A DNA stretch of 64,000 nucleotides from Candidatus Leptovillus gracilis. Its GTDB lineage: Bacteria; Chloroflexota; Anaerolineae; Promineifilales; Promineifilaceae. Numbering within the stretch: position 1 is the stretch's first letter; each line of letters begins with the position of its first letter. The DNA is taken from the NCBI GenBank assembly GCA_016716065.1, contig JADJXA010000013.1, positions 79,494-143,493 on the forward strand, written 5' to 3'. Positions 1-8,079 of the stretch are shown here, one piece after another. The notes below the pieces were generated by a model. It did no database searches and was not told the DNA's origin. It saw only the letters and a program-made list of their open reading frames with translations. A program made the translations under genes and the position numbers.

Positions 1-114
1 TGGGACGGCCGTTTCCAAAAACCAACGGCCGACTTCGTCTGCCATTACCTCCACAGCCTGCCCCTCGACCAGTGGCTGTTCAAGCAAGACATCACCGGCG
101 CGCCATTCCTCTGA
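1..114 (+). CDS. C-terminal end of an unidentified protein (partial)
   Basis: Frame 1 is open from the first base to a TGA at 112-114 and gives the last 37 residues of a protein that begins outside the window. The fragment contains one ACGGCCGT octamer read as D-G-R. It is rich in aromatic and charged residues (ending near Q-D-I-T-G-A-P-F-L) and has no motif that identifies a family. The next gene is on the other strand, so the two are convergent. No function can be given. Confidence 0.5.
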   Translation, partial: WDGRFQKPTADFVCHYLHSLPLDQWLFKQDITGAPFL

Positions 115-169
115 TCGCCACGAATCCCGATGAAGTGCAATAACCCCTCTTCGAGGAATACAGCAACGC

Positions 170-541
170 CTACTGCTCTCCCTCTCGTGTCCCGTCAAAC
201 GACCGGGTCAGCGTATGGACATCTATACGGTCAGTGTCGGGAGCAGCATAATAAACGGTAGCCGTTACCTCGTAGTAGGTGGTCGGTTTTTTGTCGCGCA
301 GATGCATGGTCAGGGAGAAATTAGCGTCTGCTGTCTCGATGACATTCAGCCAGCCGGCCGTTTCGCCGCGTTCGTTGACCACCCGCACTTCAATACATGG
401 TTTTTCCAGGAATGGGGTCAAATGAAAGCCGACGGCCACACGACGGCCGTCTGGGTACACATACAGCCCCAGCTCATTCAGCCGCACGTCCTCGCGCGAT
501 TTCGGCGTTTGCGCCGGGTCATCAAAAAAGTTTATCTGCAT
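170..541 (-). CDS. Small conserved hypothetical protein
   Basis: A protein of about 123 residues with no signal peptide and no membrane segment. Alternating hydrophobic and polar stretches (for example V-A-V-G-F-H-L and Y-Y-E-V-T-A-T-V-Y-Y) suggest a beta-rich fold; I do not recognise the family. The reading frame allows a GTG start at 547, but the sequence before the ATG at 541 reads GAGGTGGCA, a good ribosome binding site that contains that GTG, so ATG 541 is the better start. It lies just downstream of mfd on the same strand, separated by a heptamer-type inverted repeat. Confidence 0.6.
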   Translation of the reverse strand: MQINFFDDPAQTPKSREDVRLNELGLYVYPDGRRVAVGFHLTPFLEKPCIEVRVVNERGETAGWLNVIETADANFSLTMHLRDKKPTTYYEVTATVYYAAPDTDRIDVHTLTRSFDGTREGEQ

Positions 542-560
542 TGCCACCTCTGGGGTTCAT

Positions 561-601
561 AAGCCGTAAACCGTAAGTCGGATTACGGATTACGGTTTAC
601 G
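561..601. repeat. Short heptamer inverted repeat
   Basis: GTAAACCGTAA is followed after a few bases by its complement TTACGGTTTAC. The arms consist of seven-base units of the CCGTAAN type. This is a short member of the heptamer-armed family seen at many other gaps in the window. It lies between mfd and the small gene that follows, where it could act as a weak stem-loop. Confidence 0.7.
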
Positions 602-603
602 TC

Positions 604-3600
604 TCACGTCCACGTCTCCAACTTCTCCAACACCTGCACCAATGTCACCTGCCACTCGTGGGTGCTTAACTCGCGGGGCATCCACACGGCCGATTTGCTG
701 ACGCGCACCTGATTACCCAAATAACGCTGCAAACGATACCGGTCCAGGTTGTCCTTTTCAACGATGCGTACCTTGATCTGCCCGGCTTCGGTGGTAACGG
801 CCGTCACCCCCGCCCGCTGCGCCAGCGCCTTCACCCGCAGTTGATACAACAAATTATGCACCGGGTCCGGTATCGGGCCAAAACGATCGGCTAATTCCTC
901 GGCCATCTCATCTATCTCCGGCAGCGTGCCCAGCAGCGCCATGCGCCGGTACAGGCGCAGCCGCAGCGCCGCGTCCGGAACATAATCCGTCGGCACATAG
1001 GCTGCCAGAGGCACGTCAATCAACACCGCCTCCGGGATTTCCGTTGGGAGCGCTTCGCCGGCTTCCAGCGCCTTGCGCTTCTTCACCGCATTGGTCAGCA
1101 GCCGGGTGTACAAATCGAACCCTACGGCCGAAATATGGCCGCTCTGCGACGCCCCCAACAAATCGCCGGCGCCGCGAATTTCCATGTCGCGCATGGCGAT
1201 GGTGTAGCCCGCGCCCAATTCGGTATTCTCGGCCAGCGTCTCCAACCGCGCCTGGGCGTCTGGGGTGATCTGCCGCCAGGGCGCGTGGAAGAAATAGGCA
1301 TAGGCGCGGCGCGCCCCTCGCCCCACCCGGCCGCGAAGCTGGTACAACTGCGACAGACCAAACTGCTCAGCGCGGTCTACAATCAGGGTATTGGCGTTGG
1401 GAAAGTCCAGGCCACTTTCGATGATGGTCGTGGACAGCAAAATATCAATGCGGCCTTCGGCAAAATCCAGCATGATCTGCTCCAACTGCCGTTCGCTCAT
1501 TTGTCCGTGCCCCACCGCCAGCCGCGCCTCCGGCACAAGCGCCGCCAACCGCGCCCGCATGATGTCAATGGTCTGTACCCGGTTGTGGACAAAAAATATC
1601 TGCCCGCCCCGGTCCAATTCACGCAAGATGGCGCCTTTGAGTCGCGTCTCGTCCACCTCGCCGACGTAGGTCTGCACCGGCAGCCGTTCAGCCGGGGCAG
1701 TGTCTATGACGCTGATATCGCGCACCCCGGTCAGGCTCATGTACATGGTGCGGGGGATGGGCGTGGCAGTCATGGTTAACACATCCACTTCGGTGCGCCA
1801 CTGCTTCAGTTTTTCCTTATGGGCGACGCCAAAGCGCTGCTCCTCGTCTATGATGACCAGGCCCAAATCTTTGAAGGACACATCGTCAGACAACAGGCGG
1901 TGGGTTCCGATGATGATATCCACGTCGCCGGTGCGCAGGCTTTTGACGATATGATCCTGCTGCACGGCCGTGCGGAAGCGCGACAACATCTCCACTTTCA
2001 TGGGAAAGGGCGACAACCGTTCCTTAAAAGTGTTAAAATGCTGCTGCGCCAGGATCGTCGTCGGGACCAGAATAGCGACCTGCTTATTGTCCAGAACCGC
2101 CTTAAACGCGGCGCGTAAAGCCACCTCCGTTTTGCCATAACCCACGTCGCCACAAATCAAGCGGTCCATCGGCCGGGCCGTTTGCATATCGGCCTTCACC
2201 TCGGCGATGACCCGCAGTTGGTCTTCGGTTTCGCGGTAGGGGAAGCTGGCTTCCAGTTCCACCTGCCACTCGTCGTCGGACGGGAAGGCGTGGCCGTCTA
2301 TGGATTCACGAGCAGCGTACAGCTCCAGCAGCTCACCCGCCAGCTCATCGGCGGCTTCCTGTGCTTTGGCTTTGGTGGCTGTCCAGCTCTTTTCGCCCAG
2401 GCGGTGGATGGCCGGCGGCCGTTCATCGGAGCCGATCCATTTGCCCAGCCGGTCGGCGTGATGCACCGGCACGTAAAGCACATCGCTGTTGGCGTACTGC
2501 ACCAGCAGATATTCCCGCTCCATGCCGCCCACCGCCCGCGAAACCAGCCCCATAAATTTACCGATACCATACTCCAGATGGACGACGTAATCACCGGCGG
2601 CGATGTCGGCAAAATAGGTTTCTGGAGCGGTGGGGCGCGTCTGCTGCCAGCGGCGCGGCGCGGGGCGGCTCCAGCCAAAAATCTCGGCGTCGCTGAGTAA
2701 ATCCAGCAGGATTTTGTTGTCTTCGCGCCGTACCAGATTAAACCCTTCGCTGACCGCGCCGTGAACAAAGGTCAGCGTGCCCGGCTCTGGCAAATGAGGC
2801 AGCGTTTCGACGGGGTGGGCATGGGTGGCGGCGTTGGGCAGCAGCAGTGATGGCTGACTGGCCCGGTTTTCTTCACGCCACAGTTCGGCCAGGCGCGCCG
2901 CCTGCAAACTAACCACCACCACACGATCATTTTCGATGCGTGTTTGTTTGAGTTGGGTCATCAGCGGCCGCATCTGACCGCCGTAGCGTGGTCCCGGTTC
3001 AAAAGCGTCGGCCAGACCGCCAAACGGCCGTTCACTACTTTCCACCCCTTCGCCCAACACCAGCGGCTGCCACCAGGCCAGGTCGGCGGCGGCGATGGAC
3101 CAATCGAGAATAGGCGATGGGTAATCGGGCGGCAGGAGGGGCTGCTCGGCGGCAATCTGGTTGGCGTGTTGGTCCAGGTCTTGCACGGCCGTTACCAATT
3201 CGCGCCAATCATCCACCACCACCAGCGCGTTTTCCGGCAAATAATCCAACAGGGTGGCGGGTTGGGCATAGATTAGCGGCAGGTAAAATTCCAGGTGGGC
3301 GAAGGTACGGCCGTTTTGCAAATCGGCGATGTCATCGCGCCAGGAAGGCAGGCTGCCGGGCGCCGGACGGGCGTCTTCCGGCAGTACGAGGCCATACCGC
3401 TGCGCCGCTTCCGGTAGCGCCTCGCGCGCCGGGGGGACGACGATGCCTATTTCTTGTGCCGCCGGGTCCATTTCCAATGAGCGCTGCGTCGCCAGGTCGA
3501 AGTAACGCAGGGTATCAATTTCATCGCCAAACAGCTCGATACGCACCGGATACGGCGATGAAGCCGGGAAAATATCCACGATGCCGCCGCGCCGGCTGAA

Positions 3601-4152
3601 CTGCCCCGGCGATTCGACCACGCTGACCGCTTCGTAACCGATTTCAGCCCAGCCGCCCAACGTCTTTTCCAGGTCCAACCGCCGCCCAACGCGCAAGACG
3701 CGGGTGGCTGCCAAAAAGCGCCGCTTAGGCAGTGTCTTCTGCAAAAAGGCGCGCGCCGATGTGACGATGAGCGGCGGCTTCCCCGCCGCCGGGATTTGCG
3801 GATGTTGTCCGGCCATCAGGCGGGACAATACACGCAGGCGAGACAGCCGGGCCGTTTCGCCCCAGGGGGCGCGGTCGTAGGGCAAGGGGGTTGGTTCGTA
3901 GAAACGGTAGACGCTGTTGTCATCGGGCAGCCACGCTTCCAGGGCTTGCATCCAGCGGGAGGCAGCGTCCACCTTGCCGGTCAGCAGCAAGATGGGAACC
4001 TGGCGGGCGCGAAACAGCCGCGCCAGCACCGGGGCGCGCGCGCCGGGCGGGAGGAGCAGGGGGGAAACGGCCGTTTCCCCATCCAAACCCTTGATGACGG
4101 CCGTAAAGGCCGGTAGTTCGTCGAAGACGTTGAGAAGGCCGGAAAGATCCAT
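604..4152 (-). CDS. mfd: Transcription-repair coupling factor Mfd
   Basis: A protein of about 1,182 residues, the usual Mfd length. Mfd removes RNA polymerase stalled at DNA lesions and recruits UvrABC. Visible in order are the UvrB-like N-terminal module (S-R-R-G-G-I-V-D-I-F-P), the CarD-like RNA-polymerase interaction domain (G-D-Y-V-V-H-L-E-Y-G-I-G), Walker A G-D-V-G-Y-G-K-T, the Walker B box D-E-E-Q, the T-A-T-P-I-P-R-T motif, the V-H-N-R motif and the Q-L-R-G-R-V-G-R-G motif VI, then a TRCF C-terminal domain. The frame is open to 4224, but the extra 24 codons run through a heptamer repeat, so ATG 4152 (M-D-L-S-G-L-L) is taken as the start. pth lies just upstream on the same strand. Confidence 0.97.
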   Translation of the reverse strand: MDLSGLLNVFDELPAFTAVIKGLDGETAVSPLLLPPGARAPVLARLFRARQVPILLLTGKVDAASRWMQALEAWLPDDNSVYRFYEPTPLPYDRAPWGETARLSRLRVLSRLMAGQHPQIPAAGKPPLIVTSARAFLQKTLPKRRFLAATRVLRVGRRLDLEKTLGGWAEIGYEAVSVVESPGQFSRRGGIVDIFPASSPYPVRIELFGDEIDTLRYFDLATQRSLEMDPAAQEIGIVVPPAREALPEAAQRYGLVLPEDARPAPGSLPSWRDDIADLQNGRTFAHLEFYLPLIYAQPATLLDYLPENALVVVDDWRELVTAVQDLDQHANQIAAEQPLLPPDYPSPILDWSIAAADLAWWQPLVLGEGVESSERPFGGLADAFEPGPRYGGQMRPLMTQLKQTRIENDRVVVVSLQAARLAELWREENRASQPSLLLPNAATHAHPVETLPHLPEPGTLTFVHGAVSEGFNLVRREDNKILLDLLSDAEIFGWSRPAPRRWQQTRPTAPETYFADIAAGDYVVHLEYGIGKFMGLVSRAVGGMEREYLLVQYANSDVLYVPVHHADRLGKWIGSDERPPAIHRLGEKSWTATKAKAQEAADELAGELLELYAARESIDGHAFPSDDEWQVELEASFPYRETEDQLRVIAEVKADMQTARPMDRLICGDVGYGKTEVALRAAFKAVLDNKQVAILVPTTILAQQHFNTFKERLSPFPMKVEMLSRFRTAVQQDHIVKSLRTGDVDIIIGTHRLLSDDVSFKDLGLVIIDEEQRFGVAHKEKLKQWRTEVDVLTMTATPIPRTMYMSLTGVRDISVIDTAPAERLPVQTYVGEVDETRLKGAILRELDRGGQIFFVHNRVQTIDIMRARLAALVPEARLAVGHGQMSERQLEQIMLDFAEGRIDILLSTTIIESGLDFPNANTLIVDRAEQFGLSQLYQLRGRVGRGARRAYAYFFHAPWRQITPDAQARLETLAENTELGAGYTIAMRDMEIRGAGDLLGASQSGHISAVGFDLYTRLLTNAVKKRKALEAGEALPTEIPEAVLIDVPLAAYVPTDYVPDAALRLRLYRRMALLGTLPEIDEMAEELADRFGPIPDPVHNLLYQLRVKALAQRAGVTAVTTEAGQIKVRIVEKDNLDRYRLQRYLGNQVRVSKSAVWMPRELSTHEWQVTLVQVLEKLETWT

Positions 4153-4154
4153 GG

Positions 4155-4244
4155 GAATTGTGAATTGTGAATTGTGTATTGTGGACGATGGACAAGCACT
4201 ATTGCTGCACCTGTCACCTACCACCTATCAACTATCAACTACTC
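4155..4244. repeat. Two heptamer tandem arrays between pth and mfd
   Basis: From 4155 a seven-base unit of the AATTGTG type repeats about four times. From 4215 a second array of CACCTAC/CAACTAT units repeats about four times and supplies the stop codon of pth (4239-4241). The two arrays do not pair well with each other. They belong to the general class of seven-base intergenic repeats in this window. Confidence 0.7.
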
Positions 4245-4886
4245 TCCCGGTAAACTGCCATTATGCCGGGACATGGCTAACTGGATGCCTTCGGTGACGT
4301 AGGTGTAGGCGGCTTTGGCGGCTTCGTCGAGGATTTCGGCGACCAGCGGCAGGTCGGTGGGGCCGAAATCTTGCAGGACGTAGGCGGCGGGGGGCATTTG
4401 TCCTGGCGGGCGGCCAATGCCCAGGCGCAGGCGGGGAAATTCTTGCCCCAGGTGATTGATGATGGATTTCATGCCGTTGTGCCCGCCGGCGCCCCCTTTT
4501 TCGCGCAGACGCACTGTGCCCAGGGGCAGGTCTAGTTCATCATAAACGACCAACACGTTGGCCGCCGGGACCTTGTAAAAGTTTGCCAGCGGACCCACAG
4601 CGCTGCCGCTGTCGTTCATGTAGGTTTGCGGCTTGGCCAGGATGACAGGGTGCTCGGCGATACGGCCGTTGCCCGTCAGCGCCTTATTCTGCACCTTGCC
4701 CAGCGCGATGCCATGCAGCCCCGCCAGCTTATCCACCGCCATAAAGCCCACGTTGTGCCGGTTCTTCTCATATCTGCGGCCTGGATTGCCCAGGCCCACA
4801 ATCAGAAAACGCTCTTCGTTCACGTCAGTCAGTTCATCCACGTCGGGCCTCACCCGGCTTAACAAGTTTGTCCACCAATGGGTCAT
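4239..4886 (-). CDS. pth: Peptidyl-tRNA hydrolase
   Basis: Pth cleaves peptidyl-tRNA released from ribosomes. Family hallmarks are the opening L-I-V-G-L-G-N-P-G, the catalytic histidine region N-R-H-N-V-G-F, the asparagine in Y-M-N-D-S-G, and the Y-D-E-L-D-L-P-L-G segment followed by G-G-A-G-G-H-N-G. The ATG at 4886 lies inside the first copy of an 11-base tandem repeat and has no clear ribosome binding site. A GTG at 4841, giving V-D-E-L-T-D-V, is preceded by GGTGAGG at good distance and would yield a 200-residue protein closer to the family's usual length, so the start is uncertain. It is encoded upstream of mfd. Confidence 0.95.
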   Translation of the reverse strand: MTHWWTNLLSRVRPDVDELTDVNEERFLIVGLGNPGRRYEKNRHNVGFMAVDKLAGLHGIALGKVQNKALTGNGRIAEHPVILAKPQTYMNDSGSAVGPLANFYKVPAANVLVVYDELDLPLGTVRLREKGGAGGHNGMKSIINHLGQEFPRLRLGIGRPPGQMPPAAYVLQDFGPTDLPLVAEILDEAAKAAYTYVTEGIQLAMSRHNGSLPGE

Positions 4887-4920
4887 AAATGGGTCATAAA
4901 TGGGTCATAAATGGGTCATA
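4879..4920. repeat. 11-bp tandem repeat (about 3.8 copies)
   Basis: The unit TGGGTCATAAA is repeated head to tail at 4879, 4890, 4901 and 4912. On the minus strand each copy contains an ATG, but 11 is not a multiple of three, so only the first copy gives an open frame into pth. The ATG at 4919 is in the same frame but meets TGA after four codons. The repeat covers the leader of pth. Confidence 0.9.
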
Positions 4921-4965
4921 GTTCATTCATTGATTGGCCGGTTGTTAGCCAACCGGCCAACCCTG

Positions 4966-6936
4966 TTATTGCTCCAGGTCCAATTCGTACAAATTCCACA
5001 ATTCGGACGTTTGGGTGGTGTCTAGTTGGAAATTGCGCACTTCTGGCTGAGTAGCGGCCACTTTGAGATTGGTGAACAACGGGATACCCGGCAGCTCCTG
5101 GCTGAAGATACGCAGCGCCGCCTGGTGATTGGTGATGTAAGCGTCTGTGCCCGGCAGCGATTGCCCGGCCGTGCGGCAGGCGGCGTCGTATTCCGCATTG
5201 CGCCAACCGGTGGGGTTGATATTGTTCCAACCGCCATACCCTTCTTCACGCGGGCCGGTGATATTTTCTGACAACCAGAGATTACACGGGGGCTGTGCGG
5301 CCGCGCGCCAGGCCAGCGCGCCCATGTCGAACCGGCGGCCAAACAGCGAACCCAGCGGCCCATCACCGTACCATTCGGCCGGCTGGCGGAAGTCCAGGTC
5401 TACAACCAGACCACATTCAGCCAGATCGGCCTGCACCATTTCCAGCACCCGCGCCCGCAGCGGGCTGGCGGCATCGGCGCTGAGGCGGAAGCGGAAGGGC
5501 ACGGCCGTTTCCGGCTGTTCGCGCACGCCATCTTCATCGGTATCCACGTAGCCCAATTCATCCAGCAGGGCGCGGCCGGCGGCCGGGTCGTAGGGCCATT
5601 GGGCCACATCGGCCGGGAAGAGTGGATGTTCGGCGGGGGTAAAGGTGTGCAAGAGTTCGGCGCGGCCGTCTAACAACTCATCCACCATACGCTGTCGGTC
5701 AATGCAGGAAGTGATCGCCTGCCGCACCTGGACATCGGTAAACCAGGGGGGACGGGTGCTGGCGTACTCTTTGATCGGCTCAATGCCAAAGGCGATCTGC
5801 TCGAAGAACGGGCTGTTGACCACATGGGCCTGCACCAGCCCGGCGTCGGCGGCGGCCAAAACATCGGCCACCGCTTCCGGGGCGATGACATCCTGGGCGA
5901 CAACGTGGCACTCGCCAGGCAGCAAATCCTCGGTCAACCCGGTGTTGACCTTAAACAGAACCGAGGCCAGGTGGGGCAGCCCTTCGTCGGCGCGGTAATA
6001 GGCGGGATTGGGTTCCAGGCGAATGGTCGCGCCAGGAATCCATTCGGCGACGACAAAGGGGCCATTGCCCAGCGGCTTTTCCCGTGCTTCGGGCAAAGCC
6101 AGCAGTTCGACGGCCGAATAAAGGCCGTACTGGTGGCGCGGCAGCGGCGTCCAGACATTGGTGACAAAGCTGGAATCAATAAAACCGGGAATACCCACCC
6201 ACTGCACTGTTAAATCGCCGGTGGCTGTGTAGGCGGCCGTGCGCTCTATCTTTATTTTACTGCCCGGCGTCACCGGGTCGGCGGCAATCTCAAAGCTGAA
6301 CACCGAATCGTCGGCCGTCACCGGCTTGCCATCGGCCCAGGTCATTGGCTGAAAAGTAAATTCGACCACCATTTGCTGCATCGGCACACGCGATTTGTCG
6401 AAGCGCACCAGGTCGCCATCGGCGCTGCGCACCGTCACACCATCGGTAAAGCGCCGGACAAGCCCGTTGGCGTCTAGCACCGTTGTGTTCTCGCGTACCT
6501 CGACTGTCTCAATGCGCACGCCGCCATTCTCGACTGAAGGCAAATCCACCAGACCTTGCGCCTGGTAATCGAAGCCAAGTGTGGTTAGAAGATTTTCGTA
6601 GAGGGCGTGGCGGACGGAAACGGCCGTCAACGAGTTGTCACCATACAAAAAGAGACTGGTCGGTTCAGCGGCCACGCAGACCACCAATTCTTTGGGCGGC
6701 GGTGGGGTGGCGGTGGGCTGCGGCGCAGCCGTCGGGGCCTGGGTGGCGACGGCCGTCGCCACCACCTCGGCCGTCGCTAAAACAGCAACTGTAGCGTCAG
6801 GCTCAGATTGGGCAGCGGTGACGTTGACCACCGCGGTGGGAGACAACGTGGGGGGTGTGGCCGCGTTTTGTTCACGGCAAGCAGCCAACAACAACATACT
6901 GAAACAAGATACCAAAATTGCTTTTAACCAATTCAT
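4966..6936 (-). CDS. Family 5 (peptide/nickel-type) solute-binding lipoprotein
   Basis: A 656-residue secreted binding protein. The N-terminus M-N-W-L-K-A-I-L-V followed by S-M-L-L-L-A-A-C is a lipoprotein signal with the cysteine at the lipobox. A Thr/Ala/Pro-rich linker of about 70 residues follows, then the SBP_bac_5 fold (L-V-V-C-V-A-A-E-P-T-S-L near its start). ATG 6936 has GGAGAGTGAAA in front of it; the longer open frame to 7245 runs through repeat DNA and is not coding. No permease or ATPase gene is next to it, so the ligand and transporter partners are unknown. Oligopeptide-type ligands are typical of the family, but other substrates are common. Confidence 0.9.
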   Translation of the reverse strand: MNWLKAILVSCFSMLLLAACREQNAATPPTLSPTAVVNVTAAQSEPDATVAVLATAEVVATAVATQAPTAAPQPTATPPPPKELVVCVAAEPTSLFLYGDNSLTAVSVRHALYENLLTTLGFDYQAQGLVDLPSVENGGVRIETVEVRENTTVLDANGLVRRFTDGVTVRSADGDLVRFDKSRVPMQQMVVEFTFQPMTWADGKPVTADDSVFSFEIAADPVTPGSKIKIERTAAYTATGDLTVQWVGIPGFIDSSFVTNVWTPLPRHQYGLYSAVELLALPEAREKPLGNGPFVVAEWIPGATIRLEPNPAYYRADEGLPHLASVLFKVNTGLTEDLLPGECHVVAQDVIAPEAVADVLAAADAGLVQAHVVNSPFFEQIAFGIEPIKEYASTRPPWFTDVQVRQAITSCIDRQRMVDELLDGRAELLHTFTPAEHPLFPADVAQWPYDPAAGRALLDELGYVDTDEDGVREQPETAVPFRFRLSADAASPLRARVLEMVQADLAECGLVVDLDFRQPAEWYGDGPLGSLFGRRFDMGALAWRAAAQPPCNLWLSENITGPREEGYGGWNNINPTGWRNAEYDAACRTAGQSLPGTDAYITNHQAALRIFSQELPGIPLFTNLKVAATQPEVRNFQLDTTQTSELWNLYELDLEQ

Positions 6937-6957
6937 TTTCACTCTCCACAGATTAGT

Positions 6958-7071
6958 GTACGTATTCCGTATTCCGTATTCCGTATTGCGTATTGCGTAA
7001 TCCGTAGAGCGCCGCCTCTGGCTAGATGCCAACGGGAAACGGCATACGGACTGCGGTTTACGGCTATTAGA
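6958..7071. repeat. Heptamer-armed inverted repeat with GCCAGAGG core
   Basis: One arm has CCGTATT-type heptamers (four or more units from 6961). A central core reads, on the minus strand, GGCATCTAGCCAGAGGCGGC. The other arm is a complementary run of TACGGNN units ending near 7067. The core matches those at 32430, 33485 and 61385. It lies between two minus-strand genes. Confidence 0.8.
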
Positions 7072-7099
7072 CCCCAAAATTTGGCTGTTCTTGATACAC

Positions 7100-7945
7100 T
7101 CAGTCGCGCTTCTGGGGACGCTGCCAATAGCTGCGCCAAAGCCAGCGAAAGAAGGCGCGCAGCAGCAGGTAAAGCGCCAATCCGCCAAAGATGAGCGCGG
7201 TGAAGCGGGCGCCCTGCCAAAAAGCGCGGCCAAAACGGCCGCCATCTATGCCCGCCAGTTGGTCAAAGACGCCCCCGGTCACGGCTGCATCCTGCGGCGC
7301 GCTCACCGCGCCGCTGCCCGGGTTAGCCGGAGCGGCCGGCGGGGTGGGGGTGGGAAACGGCGTCAACGATGGCAGGGCGGTTGGCTGTTGAAAAACGGCC
7401 GTTTCGCCGGCAGTAGGTGTTGTCGCCAGAGCCGGGGCAGCCCCATCGGTGGTCGCGGTGGGTGTGGCGGTCGGCGTAACATCCGCGTTCGCCACCACCA
7501 GGTCGGTGACGAAATATTCGTCGTAGTTGTAATCGGCCCGCACCACGCGCAGACGTAGTTGGTAACGGCCGTCTGGGAAAACGGGCGCCCCCACATCACG
7601 CCCAATCGTCGTGTCCCACACTGCCAGCGTGCCCTGGTTAACCGGCAGGCTGCCTTCGGCGAAGACAATCCAATCGGCCGTGGGGTCAGATACGTGGCGA
7701 AAAGCCATCTCATAGCGCAAATAATCAGGGTGAACGGCCGTGCCCATCACGCGCACCACCCCGGCAATCGTCTCGCCAGAAACCGGTTGTGTGATACCAT
7801 TACCGGACTGCGCCCAAACAGGTTGGACGACCAACTGGCCCGGTGCGCCCATCGCCAACACCGCCAACGTTAAGAGCGGTATAACGAGGCGATACAAGGC
7901 TGGCAGCACCATTCGCTTTCGTTTAAGATACAGATGTTTCATCAT
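7100..7945 (-). CDS. Secreted, C-terminally anchored hypothetical protein
   Basis: About 281 residues. The N-terminus is basic and then hydrophobic (L-Y-R-L-V-I-P-L-L-T-L-A-V-L-A), ending in a signal-peptidase-like A-Q-S. A beta-rich ectodomain of about 120 residues follows (I-T-Q-P-V-S-G-E-T-I-A-G-V-V to Y-F-V-T-D-L-V-V), then a Thr/Pro-rich linker, and near the C-terminus one membrane helix (F-T-A-L-I-F-G-G-L-A-L-Y-L-L-L) followed by basic residues. The ectodomain opening looks like an Ig-like module found in other Chloroflexota surface proteins. No clear ribosome binding site separates the possible starts at 7981, 7945 and 7942. Function unknown. Confidence 0.65.
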   Translation of the reverse strand: MMKHLYLKRKRMVLPALYRLVIPLLTLAVLAMGAPGQLVVQPVWAQSGNGITQPVSGETIAGVVRVMGTAVHPDYLRYEMAFRHVSDPTADWIVFAEGSLPVNQGTLAVWDTTIGRDVGAPVFPDGRYQLRLRVVRADYNYDEYFVTDLVVANADVTPTATPTATTDGAAPALATTPTAGETAVFQQPTALPSLTPFPTPTPPAAPANPGSGAVSAPQDAAVTGGVFDQLAGIDGGRFGRAFWQGARFTALIFGGLALYLLLRAFFRWLWRSYWQRPQKRD

Positions 7946-8079
7946 AAAAGCGTGGTGACGCAGCATGACTATGCAAAACAAACAGTGGAGTCTACCACAA
8001 ACGGATCCACGTGACGAATAAATCTCTACTCTGCCCGGCCCGCAGACAGCGGGAACTCCGGGGAATTATAAGGAACAGT

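Noticed and set aside
6937..7245. N-terminal extension of the solute-binding lipoprotein
   Set aside because: It is encoded by heptamer repeats and would hide a perfect lipoprotein signal with its own ribosome binding site.
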